The notes under the pieces were generated by a model that worked only from the letters and a program-made list of their open reading frames with translations, was not told the DNA's origin and ran no database searches. Position numbers and translations under genes: made by a program. Positions 54,261 through 64,000 of a stretch of DNA of 64,000 bases are shown piece by piece. Source of the stretch: Asterias rubens (taxonomy: Eukaryota; Echinodermata; Asteroidea; Forcipulatida; Asteriidae). Location of the stretch: NCBI RefSeq assembly GCF_902459465.1, contig NC_047068.1, positions 17,507,195 through 17,571,194 on the forward strand, given 5' to 3'. Each line of letters starts with the position of its first letter. Position 1 is the stretch's first letter.

Positions 54261-55750
54261 ACGTGAGTAAGTCTTATTTTTTTGCGAGCAAGAGGGCGCA
54301 TTTTATGTCGACCATTATTTTTTCAGAAAGTGGAACTTTGTATTTTGAATGAGGCAGCCAAGAAAGGGGGGGGGGCAATTTGTCCTCTCCCAACACCCGA
54401 AAGATGGTTATATAGCACCAACCTTCTTGGAGAGGGGGGGGGGGGGGGGGGCCCTTGAAATGACCAAGCTATCCCCCTTGCTTCGCGTTACAAAAAATGT
54501 ATCCAGGGAAAGGGGGCGAGATGGCCCAATCTTTGAACAGAATTGCGCACCCTCCCCCCTCCATATTTATGCTAATGCTTTAATTGTTTTGAGAGGCAAC
54601 ACAAAATCACCCTTCAGCTGCCTTCAAAGATAGTTTACAGTGGAAGAGGGTTCAATTACGTTACCCACTCCAATCCCCGCACCCGAAAAATAGTTGCATA
54701 ACACCCACCTTACAATGTACATTGAACTGAGGGGACATGGGGGGCGTTGCAATGAAATCATAAGCCTCTCGTATCTTTGAGCACAATTGCAAACCCTCTC
54801 CCCTCTATATTTAAAGACTCTACCTTAATAATGCCTTTATTGTCCCCCACTACCCTATACTTAAAGTATTCCAGAAACTGACACCTCCCTCACTCGTTAA
54901 AGTCTTTGTTACACAAGTTCCTGAAACAAGGCGGTCTTAATCACTCAAAATAAATACAATCTTTGACACAGAACATTTCTGTTGTCTTCTTTTATTGCAC
55001 CATAACTCTTTAAAAAACACTTGACAAATCATGTTTTTTAGGCATTTATCCAGCCATTTGACTTTTAAGCTTTCCATTGTACATGTATTGTTTTTGGTCC
55101 ATTTATGTACGTACTGTAACTTGATGAAAACAAAGATGTCCAATATTAACATTTTGTATGTGTATATACATGTACATGTAGTTTATTCACAAGTCAAGTA
55201 AAGTAAGAACAAGTCATACAGTGAATTTTTGTATTGTCAGAAACAGTAAATTCCCAGAGTAATTAGCCAAAGCAGCAAGAGGTTTTGTTCAAAATAAAAA
55301 GACCTGTCTTTCAAGACTGATGCTTCGTTTCATCCAGTATTTGTAAAAACAAATAAACCTACGAGTCTTTGTAGTCCACTCCTTCGCCTTATACTTACTT
55401 ATTTCATTTTGGCAGATTATTCACACCGGAAGAGTCCACTGAAAGGCTGTTGACAAAAATTAATTAACGAAGGCATGTCGATACATAATGCACAGTGACG
55501 TACATGTACCCAGAGGGTTGCCCCCCCCCCCCCCCGAAAGTTTCTACAATAGCTGTGTAAGCGCAGAATGCCTAGTAACAAGCAGTATGCAAGTGGACAA
55601 GCAAAAGTTCTGTGCTAATCCATTAAAAATACGCAGACTCTTTGCCTGTGGTGGCAGAGCCATGAATTTGGGCCACGGTGACCAAGTCATTAGAGTTGTG
55701 GGTTCAAATCCCGATCATAACACTCTGTGTTTTTGGAAAAGACACCTCAA

Positions 55751-56026
55751 GTGGACACTACTGGTAATAACTGTTGTTTTTGAGAAAGAAATAATTTCTC
55801 ACTAAAGTATTAAAATTGAATTAGAGACCTCAGCTGAGGCCTCGAATTCAGGCATCTGAAAGCACACAACTTGTGCACCACGGTGTTTTTTCTTTCATCA
55901 TTCTCCCGCAACTTCGACAACCTATTAAGCTCAAGTTTTCACAGGTTGTTATTTTATGCATGTTGAGATACACCAAGGGAGAATACTGGTCTTTGACAAT
56001 TACCAAGGGTGTCCAGTGATTTTAAT
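55751..56026. mobile_element. MITE of the GGACACT family, reverse orientation
   Basis: It begins AGTGGACACTACTGGTAAT and ends ACCAAGGGTGTCCAGTG. The inner order (GAGACCTCAGCTGAGGCCTC, then AGCACACAACTTGTG, then TTATTTTATGCATGTTGAG) is the reverse of 44081-44467. Confidence 0.75.
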
Positions 56027-57065
56027 AAGAATTGCTTATCATCCAGGTACCTGCGAGGGTGTAGATGTGTTGATGTGAATCATTATCAACATGTGCACTA
56101 ATTGGCTGCCGGTGCTGCATACTCCCCAGGAGTTGAGTCGGTTTCAGGAAAGAACAAGGCCCAAAAGAACAGGTGTCGTAATTTCGCGAGGCGCTCGGTA
56201 AAACCTTGAAAAGAGCCTAGAAAAAAACATATTGATTCTAGTATTGGATATCCTAAACACAGTTGATGATAATTTGTTGGCGGTTGAAGATTTTTTTTAA
56301 AGGCAGGGACAAGATCGTATGAAAAAATTCAACTTGAATTTTAAATTTCCTCTTTGTGCAAAGTGATAGCCAGAGGGGTGTCTGTGTGTCTTTTGGGCTA
56401 TCTGTTTTAAATTTGGACTCCCTGTAAATGTAATTCAAGTGAACAATTTGGACACCCAGGATTTTAGGAATAATAGATAATAGGTTCCTGGAATGGGGAA
56501 ACATCTTGACAAACCGCAGGCACATGATAACATTCCTCGAACAGAGGAAGAATAAAAGCAATTTACCTACGTACAAGCAAAACCCCACACAACACTCCAG
56601 AAAAAAAAGAAGAAAAAAAACTTGCCTAAAGCAAACAAACAATACAAGATGAACAAACACAAACACTAAAACATGTACGACAGAACTAAAAATAATCCAC
56701 TTACATGCACAGATTAAGAACCAAGAATTCTCAAATTTGACAAAACTGCAAGTTAAATCGTTGACTTGGGATTGTCAAACTTTGAGAAAACTACAACTCT
56801 TCGGTTTTGTCTGGAACTTTGCAGAAGTTCTTATGTAAAGATTTCAGTTTGTAATAAAAAGAGAATTTTAAGGGACAATTTTTTTGCACACTTTTGTTTG
56901 CCCTGTAGGAAATATTGCCAAGAACAGTACTATCATCTTCAAAATCAAAGCATTTGTAGATGCATCTTTCTTCTGCATGTTTTTGGGGGGTTATGCATCT
57001 TTCTTCTGCATGTTTTTGGGGGGTTATCACCAGCACCAGTGATAGCACATACTTACATGTACACA

Positions 57066-57132
57066 AGTTTTTTTTTTTTTATTTTTATTTTTTTTTTTTG
57101 GGGGGGGGGGGGTTTTTTTTGGGGGGGGGTTC
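57066..57132. repeat. T/G homopolymer tract
   Basis: Long T runs alternate with two G runs of about 10-12 bases within 65 bp. It may form G-quadruplex structures and is prone to sequencing error. Run lengths should not be trusted. Confidence 0.85.
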
Positions 57133-59915
57133 TTTTTCTTGCTCAGTCTCTAGACCAGAAAAACTGAAAAACTCATCTCTCTAATCATTGAATGCACCCA
57201 CCATTTCTGAACAGCACTGCTCACCCAACACCTACATGTATTCTCAGCACACCAACCACCCTCCAAACCAACTATAGAGTACAGACTGAGACTGCATCCT
57301 CCATGAACCCCCATCACAGCTTGGCTTAAAACCAGGTGTTTCAGTACAGGAAACACCTTGGCAGCCCCTCTCACCACCACGTCATCCGCAAGACGTCTTC
57401 AGGTGAGTACCAAGAGGCACAGCTGAAGACCTCTACCAAGCCTTCCACTCCCCCGCCAACACCAAGACTAATCTCAGCTCGCTAATCTCAGCTCGCTACA
57501 GGATAATTTAATCAGCATATCGCCATTCCTGCAACAGCTAACACTGCCAATGCGGGCACCTTAAACTGCTAAGAGACCGCTATCTCGGCTACAGTAATCG
57601 ACCAGCAACTCTGCCTTACTGCACTGCCTGATGGCGATACACTGCATGACTTTATTATTAACTGCATTACTGCCTTATCAGGTAACTGCTTCCTATTAGC
57701 AAGAAAACAACAGAGGAAATGGCATGTTAGAATATACAGAAACACTTGGCTTTTTAATTGGGAAAACAACACACAAGAAAACACAACCATTAAATTCAAT
57801 ACTCTACAGTGTAATAAACAATGTGGGAAAGAGTTTTGTTACTTAATTTGGGAAAAAGTTTACAGACTTGTCAAACTACTCTGGCTTGTACTTAAATTGG
57901 CTTTGTCATCATAATCGAAGCAGGCGTGTGGCTGCACATTGAATTATGAACTCTAACTAAGCAACTGCACACACATGCCCTTCCTCCCGATGAAAAACAT
58001 GTGCGCGTGCAGTAAACTGGGTGAGTATTAGCCCAGGTAGGACGTCAGCTGAAATTCCGTTCATATATTCATAGTGTCACTCACTATATTCTCAACGAGT
58101 TCACAGCTAACAAATATATCCATGGAAGAAATTATTTCTGAAAATATGTCGAAGTTCTGCACTGGCGATGTGATCATCATGTACCAATTGATAGTGTGAG
58201 CCCAAAAGCCCACTGTGAGTACAGTGCATTATCTTGCCGCTATTCGCCGCCAACTGGGTAGGTGTAAATTGCTCGCTGACTATTATTCATCGGCTTAGTG
58301 GTTGGATGACGGCGATTTGGCTGCAAATAGTAGACCGCCAGTGATCAGTGCAAGAAAGTGTTTACACGGAAGTAAGTTAGTACACGTTGTGGGAATGGAA
58401 AATGCCAGTTTCAATTTTCTTTTCACAAAATATTAACATCAAAGCAGAAAATTCAACAATTTTAAATAATGCGGGCTTGGAGTACCAACTACAAGGAACT
58501 TGTGAGTAAAAGTTCAGATTCCCGAGTTAGGTAGAAATATTTTTAAAAACAGTTTAAACTTTTTTCGCAATTGTTTGGGACCTTTATACCCTGGACTCTG
58601 TCGCGTTGTCTGCAACGGAGGAGTCCGACCTGGGCTCATGTGCAGACACAGGCCTGTTTTGCTCACGATGACACAGCCCCTGTAAGTTTTAAGTTAATTA
58701 TACATGTACATGTAGTTGCTTACATGTAGTCACCTGTTTGTATATTGGGAGTAATTACATAAAGCACTAATTCTTGAACAATTATAAGTAGGGGTTCAGC
58801 TGCCAACAATCTAATTTTGTAAAGTATTTTCGGCTGGTAACTCATTTTCAAACAGCGTAAATCTTCTGTGCTCGATATTTGTTATAAAATTGGAGTTTTC
58901 AAATGTCATACGCTTTGAGCAACTACAGTGGCATAAATGTGAAATTTGTTGATCTACTTGATATACACACAAAATTACACAAATCCTTTAAAAAATTTAG
59001 CCCAATTACAAACACTGACTTTATACGAGTAGCTACAGAAGTATTTCTCATCGAGTATCAATGTACTTGCCAAAGTCATATTTGCAGATTCAGGCATATG
59101 GTACAGTAAAGTTATAAAACTAACTTGGAGAAAACCTTTACCGCTGGAATGAAGTTTTTTTTAAAGAAATTCTAAGCAAAACACATGCTGTACAAGGGAT
59201 ACGTGTAAATCTAAAAAATAACAAAATAGTAGTTATTTGCCAAGTCCTTTTTAAGCGTTTAAAAAACATTGTAATGACACAAAAAAAGAGAGAATATTAC
59301 GCCCTAATGTCTGTACAAAAATCATGAAATAAATTGAAATTCCGCAGTCTTGTAACCTGTTTAATTCATTCTTAAGATAGTGTCTAGTTAGCGTTGATCC
59401 AGTCAGTGCATTTGCTTAAAACCAATTCTAACCTCAAAAGTAGATTTCAAAGTAGATTTCAAATGTAAACAGAATACATGTAGATAATAAAGCACAGGTG
59501 AATTGCAAATTAAAAATACAAAACAAAAGTGATATAAGTGACTGACTTTCATATTAATATCTGCTGAACCTGCGGTGGTACTTGATTCAGCGTACTCAAA
59601 AAACATGATTAAAAATGCCACATTTACTATCCAGTTGTTTTCTGTGAACAGTGTTCTTTACAGAAACATATCACAATCCAATTCTGTGTATACAAAACAA
59701 GTGTAAAAGCAGTTCTATTTTTGATATTTTTTTTCTATACTTAACAATAAAAAATAAAAAACAATAACAAATAGTCCTTCGTGATTATTTTGTGAATTAA
59801 CATGCAATGGAAATTAAAAAGAAAACAATCTATCATTTTGACCTTTGAGTCGGCATCAATGCTCAAGATGATGCAGAAAGGAGGCCCTCGTGTGACTTTA
59901 TCCACTCGATGGTTT

Positions 59916-61628
59916 CTATTCTCCTTTGATGGATCCAGAGGGGGAGCGAGAGCGTGAGTGGGAGTGGGAGTGAATCCTCTGTCTCGGTGACTTGGATCCT
60001 GACCGAGAACGACTTCTGCTTAGGCTTCGCTTGATGGGTGAACGAGATCGTCTCACAGGGCTGTGGGAGCGATGGCTGTGGGAGCGACGACCATGACTGT
60101 GGGATCGGCGACTGTGGCTGTGTGATCGGCGGCTGTGGCTGTGGGATCGCCGACTATGGCTGTGGGAGCGGCTCCTTGAGCGTGATGGCGTCCTTCGTCT
60201 TCGACGGCGTGGGGGTGATGATCGTCTTGGAGAGCGGCGAGGTGAAAAGGATCGTGATCGGGACCTGTACAAGAAGTTATCACAAAACAAACAGTTTCAG
60301 TACACTCAACATTGCCCACTGTGGTAAATAGCGAGGCACATTGCAAAGATCATGCAATAGTTACAAATTTCATCCATCCAGTTTCTCCAACAAATGTCAG
60401 TGACAGTTTGTTGCCTCAAGAAAAATCACAAAAGGCCTAGGCCTATATGATATGTACGAAAAATCGCTCTAAAGGAAAACTGCACCACTGGGTTGACATG
60501 CACGATTGTTGATTGTGCACAATGTTGTCAAAGGAACTGTGAGGGAAAAAGGGAAACAGACTGCTTTTATTCCTACGTTCCCACACAAAAGTACAGACAG
60601 TATTTCACTTTTTTCTTTGCATATCTACCTCATGATTTCTAATTCGTTCGGTCATCAAATAAATAGAAAAAAGTGAAAAAACAGGCAAGCGAATTTGGTG
60701 TTTGAAATTGTTATATGCCACTTTCCACTCATTTTGTTACCAAAACAAAAATCTCATTGGACCACGGAAACAAAACAAGGTAGGGTCTAAAGAAACAATA
60801 CTTTTTCATGTCATGATTAACAAAAAAAAGCAAAATACAGGATTTTAACTTAAGTTTAACATTTTTCTGCATCCTACTTCCTGTCACCTCTTTTTTCACT
60901 CATTTACAAGAAGGAGTAGCTCATGAAAACATTGTAATTGATTGGTGTATTAGATAACAATTTACTTCAGAAAATCATAAAAAAGACATAACAAATGTAA
61001 AAAATAAAGTTATGTTTTTTGTGCCAGGAATTTCTTCCTAACTAACTTCCTAGGTTTATTAAACAGTTAATTTTATATCTTCCTCCTTTTTCGCAAGAAT
61101 ATCCTGGCACATTCTCAGGTCAAATTCAAAAGTAAAATAGAGGGAATCCAGGGACTCTCTCTCTCTCTGACCTCTAATTCTACCTCCATGCTCTGACTGT
61201 CCATAGTCTTTTTGAATTTTTTTGTTTTACCTTCCTCCACGGCGTCCACCACCGCCACCGTAGCGTCCTCCTCCGCCGCCCCGGTCATTGTATCGATCCC
61301 CTCCTCCGTAGCGGCTTCGCTGGGGCCGTTTGTAGTCCGTACTCGGGCGACCATACCGGGCCATCTGAACCCTCAAATCTCTCCCATCAAGCGCAGCTCC
61401 GTCCATGCAATCCATCGCATCCTCAGCATCGCGTTTGTCGTAGTATCGAACAAACGCAAAACCCCTGCTCTCTTTTGTGTAGCGATCACGTGGAATATAC
61501 ACGTCGCCTACATCTCCGTAGTTGGAAAAAACTTTACGGAGGTCTTCGACTTTCGTGCGATATGTGAGATTATCTACCTTCAGGGATGTCATGCCCTCAA
61601 TCTCTGGAGGCCCTCCGCTGTACGACAT
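59916..61628 (-). CDS. SRSF2: SRSF2 (SC35), serine/arginine-rich splicing factor, 2 exons
   Basis: Nuclear SR protein that binds exonic enhancers and recruits the spliceosome. Exon 1 is 61231-61628 and exon 2 is 59916-60264; the intron is GT-AG, phase 2. The product is 248 residues (vertebrate SRSF2 about 221). The RRM has RNP2 LKVDNL (16-21) and RNP1 RGFAFVRY (55-62). The stretch [13 protein letters not shown] and [15 protein letters not shown] are SRSF2 hallmarks, and the linker Pro of RYGRP is at residue 95, the human hotspot position. After the RRM comes a Gly-rich tract ([12 protein letters not shown]), then the RS domain from about 133. The RS domain has a run of RRSHSHS repeats, His replacing many Arg, which is unusual. 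The intron position between RRM/Gly tract and RS domain matches the vertebrate gene. It ends SGSIKGE and TAG. Confidence 0.96.
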
Positions 61629-61750
61629 CTTCTATCAAATACCTCAGTCCTCCAAAATGCTTAAAATTCAAAGGAAACTCGAAATAATGGCAGAAGAGTT
61701 TTACTTCCTCCTCCGGTTTTGTCTTCTTGCACGCTCTGCACGCTTCAAAA

Positions 61751-61950
61751 TGGCGCTGGCTTCGCATTTCGTAAAACTGGTAACACTCGTGCAAGCATCG
61801 ATAAAAAGCATTGTGTTGCGCCGGGTATCAGCGAAAAACCCATTAGCGTTAACCTTGAGTAAACACCCAGACTTCCGTGTAGGTTGTTCTATACCAAACA
61901 AGAGCAAGAGATTAGGGGTACTAACTAAAATTCTCATTCAACGAAAGTGA
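61751..61950 (+). CDS. Possible divergent ORF or first exon opposite SRSF2
   Basis: AAAATGGCG (a YY1-like start context) opens a 66-codon plus-strand frame: MALASHFVKLVTLVQASIKS, then a basic stretch LRRVSAKNPLAL, ending TKILIQRK and TGA. The first 30 residues are amphipathic, positive and free of acidic residues, like a mitochondrial presequence. It may be a first exon with a donor inside (for example after 61880), but I found no second exon before 64000. It overlaps sequence likely to be SRSF2 promoter or 5' UTR, so chance is a real alternative. Confidence 0.25.
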
Positions 61951-61991
61951 TTACCGACGGCTGTTACCTGCTGACGATGTATCAAAGAAAA

Positions 61992-62024
61992 TTGGCGGGA
62001 ACGAAGTATTGAGATGGGCGGGGC
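61992..62024 (-). promoter_or_regulatory. E2F-like site and GC box upstream of SRSF2
   Basis: TTGGCGGGAA (61992-62001) fits the E2F consensus, and GGGCGGGGC (about 62016-62024) is a Sp1-type GC box. Both lie about 365-400 bases upstream of the SRSF2 start codon, in a local GC-rich patch. SRSF2 genes are highly expressed and growth-linked, so these sites are plausible but unproven. Confidence 0.4.
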
Positions 62025-62029
62025 AGCCC

Positions 62030-64000
62030 AGGCAAAGAGGGTGCGGTAGCAAGGGCAAACTGTTTAGAAACATGCTTTTAAAGGTAAAACCCAAATAAAC
62101 AGAAAACAATGTTCAGAATGTTGACAGAAAACACGAGGAATGCAAATAAAAAAGTCAATCAAGTAAATTTAAAGCTGTTACCCGCCAGTTATAAGAGGGG
62201 TGTTTAATTGGAGCTAAAGCTTTAAAAACACCAAAACATACAAATAAAGATATTTTGATACACAAATAACTGTCTGGTCCCTTACTTATTTCCTCCATGG
62301 TATATTAGACCAATGTTCAGGACAAGGACATGACCCGCATAAAAAGAACAAATAGCAAATTTAGGCCCCAAGGGCGTAAATTTTACCAGAATAAAGTTAC
62401 CAGCAAAACTCTGCTCTTGTACAATTTCTCACTGGTTCCTGCTCATTTCTGCTAAACGGAACATTCTTAAGCACTCGTTTCCGCTTAAGCAGCTCTAAGA
62501 ACTTGGGCCCTGGATTAATGGGTAAAGTTATAAAGACTCCTGAATCCAATACTACCTGATCCTAATCGGGTCAACAAATTTTTACCATGGATTACATTTT
62601 TGTACAGGGCCAAATTTCTGAAAGCAAAACACCCTTTCTAAGCACAAAAAAAGCTTGGTTAACAGAAACTGGCTACCAGCCAAAAAGGAGAAATTGTTTG
62701 AACAGGTGCCTAACTAATTGTTTGCTCAGAAATTTTTGTATTACAATGAATTTGAATTTTAATTATTATTGTAATGTTTTACTCCAGACTTTTAATTATG
62801 GTACTGTTCACGTAATAGACCGATCCATTAAGCTCCGCCCCATTGCGTATTGACCGATCACAACGCAACGATGGTCCGATAAATAAAGTCTGACATGCGT
62901 GCACGTATGCTTGGCGCACACGCGGAGTTGTGCAGAAAGGCATAGGAGAGGCTCATGTGTTCTTGCTCACACGTGCGTCAGGGGCAAAGCCTAATGGATC
63001 GGTCTATTCTGCAACTGGCAGCGATTTGAATAGATTTTTAACAAACCATTGAACAAAAATAATAATAAAATGGGGCTGTGATTGCCACTCAGACAATAAG
63101 GCCCATTATAGTGACCTCCTGGGACCAAGAACCAATTTCTGAGTGTATAAACAATAAAAAAATAAACAAAACAATGAAAAATAAAAATGTCCATTATCGC
63201 ACAGCTATACAAAGGTTTGTTAACATATTATTCTTACGAAAGCCGAAACGCAAATCCTGCTCTGGTCCATATATACAAGTTAAAACAAATTTACAAAAGT
63301 CTCTTATTTTGTCTATAATATAAAGAGTTGTCTATACATACACAAACATCATATTATTTATATTTCTATATTGCAAACTAATTTGACAGATGCAGCTGAA
63401 TGTGGTGATGATAATAATAATATAAAGACATTTGTAAATTCACTAATGCAAAAGTGTTTCTAAGCGCATAAAGAGAACAATAAAATATACAAAGCAGATT
63501 ACAAATAAGCAGCTTCAAACTAATGGTTGATTATAAATGCAGCAATAAACAAAAACATAAACAAAGAGATAAATTGCAACTACTTGATATGCTTAACTGA
63601 TTTCAGTTAGTTTTATATAGAACATATTTTTCAATAAACCCAATTTGACAATTTAATTAATAAGTTGTCATTCTTAAAGATAAATCAGAGACAACAGTAA
63701 AACAATCTGTTTAGGTTTTTCCCATGAGGGGTTTCGTACACAATCACTTACTGCTGATTTTACTTTGTAAAATCTTCAGGCACAATACAATGTTTTCTTG
63801 CACATGCCATTATTCTCAGAAGGGTTTGATGCTGTCGTTGGTTTTTGGTTTTAGAAGCCTATCCTACAGCAACTTTTGATAGTTTTAAGCATTGTGAGAA
63901 ACATTTCAATTGGTGGCTATGTAAAAAGATATCAGTTTTGATGCCCCAAAATTTGAATATGAGAAGCGTTATAGACTATCAGTGGCGCTTCAAAATTTAC
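62030..64000. other. Upstream flank of SRSF2: repeats only
   Basis: It contains degenerate GCTTAAGC-family MITE pieces (62386-62515 and 62607-62720), the MITE at 62816-63007 and long AT-rich sequence with (ATA)n near 63410. No exon recognised on either strand. Confidence 0.55.
62816..63007. mobile_element. 192-bp MITE with TAGACCGATCCATTAAGC ends
   Basis: It begins TAGACCGATCCATTAAGCTC and ends AGCCTAATGGATCGGTCTA. TA dinucleotides at both outer ends suit a Tc1/mariner-type TA target. The relative in intron 9 (27778-27984) has the same ends and GC-rich core. Confidence 0.8.

Larger units (their letters stand above)
54261..59915. other. Intergenic region between ABCC and SRSF2
   Basis: It contains G runs (for example 54436-54452), a MITE (55751-56026), a SINE body relative (about 56040-56150), a 33-bp tandem duplication (about 56960-57026), a T/G homopolymer tract (57066-57132) and GC-richer segments near 57180-57560 and 58200-58680. 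I found no exon that passes splice and frame tests. The part nearest 59915 is presumably the SRSF2 3' UTR (ATTAAA on the minus strand near 59358-59363 is a weak candidate signal). Confidence 0.5.

Noticed and set aside
56253..56666. 137-residue minus-strand ORF, Phe/Leu/Val-rich
   Set aside because: Low-complexity composition from T/A-rich DNA, no splice context and no recognisable domain.
57180..57560. Possible exon or retroelement fragment with CTTCAG/GTGAGT
   Set aside because: Moderately GC-rich with a donor-like site, but frames are short and no family is recognisable.
58560..58690. Possible first exon ending GCCCCT/GTAAGT on the plus strand
   Set aside because: A donor-like site after a short ATG frame, but no acceptor or second exon in view and no protein signal.

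Overview
This is animal nuclear DNA: GT-AG introns, tRNA-derived SINEs, many short inverted-repeat elements (MITEs) and AT-rich non-coding sequence. The repeat repertoire and frequent TACATGTA motifs suggest a marine invertebrate deuterostome, most likely an echinoderm such as a sea star. That taxon call is an inference from repeats I find familiar, not from a search.

The window is dominated by one minus-strand gene, an ABCC1/MRP1-type ABC transporter. I traced 30 exons from the start codon at 54057 to the stop at 10741. Every intron has GT-AG ends, all phases agree, and the summed coding length (4622 nt, about 1540 codons) matches the MRP1 family. Domain order in transcript sense is TMD0 (exons 1-5), L0 (6-8), TMD1 (8-12), NBD1 (13-18), linker (19-20), TMD2 (21-25), NBD2 (26-30). 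The last exon lacks one base relative to the family frame, so the assembled sequence does not encode the usual C-terminus.

Left edge (1-7.3 kb): positions 1-4544 are a near-identical second copy of 16451-21020 (ABCC exons 20-22 and their introns), ending at a 500-N gap. All 14 length differences I found are bases missing from the left copy, which points to an unpolished duplicate contig rather than a biological duplication. After the gap come a tandem repeat and a likely small minus-strand gene with a mitochondrial-presequence-like first exon and an NRF1/YY1-type promoter near 7.3 kb.

Middle (28-37 kb): intron 8 of the transporter is swollen by a 56-bp minisatellite of about 87 units. A 2.29-kb segment with perfect 14-bp terminal inverted repeats is inserted into it, without target-site duplication and without breaking the repeat phase. 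That segment carries its own small plus-strand transcription unit and is the best candidate here for an undescribed mobile element. Intron 2 contains a plus-strand exon pair of unknown function (44.5-45.9 kb).

Right edge (54-64 kb): after the ABCC promoter lies a repeat-rich intergenic region, then SRSF2 (SC35 splicing factor) on the minus strand (59916-61628). Its upstream region has a GC box, an E2F-like site and a possible divergent plus-strand ORF. The genes are independent housekeeping-type loci. Nothing suggests an operon or a shared pathway.
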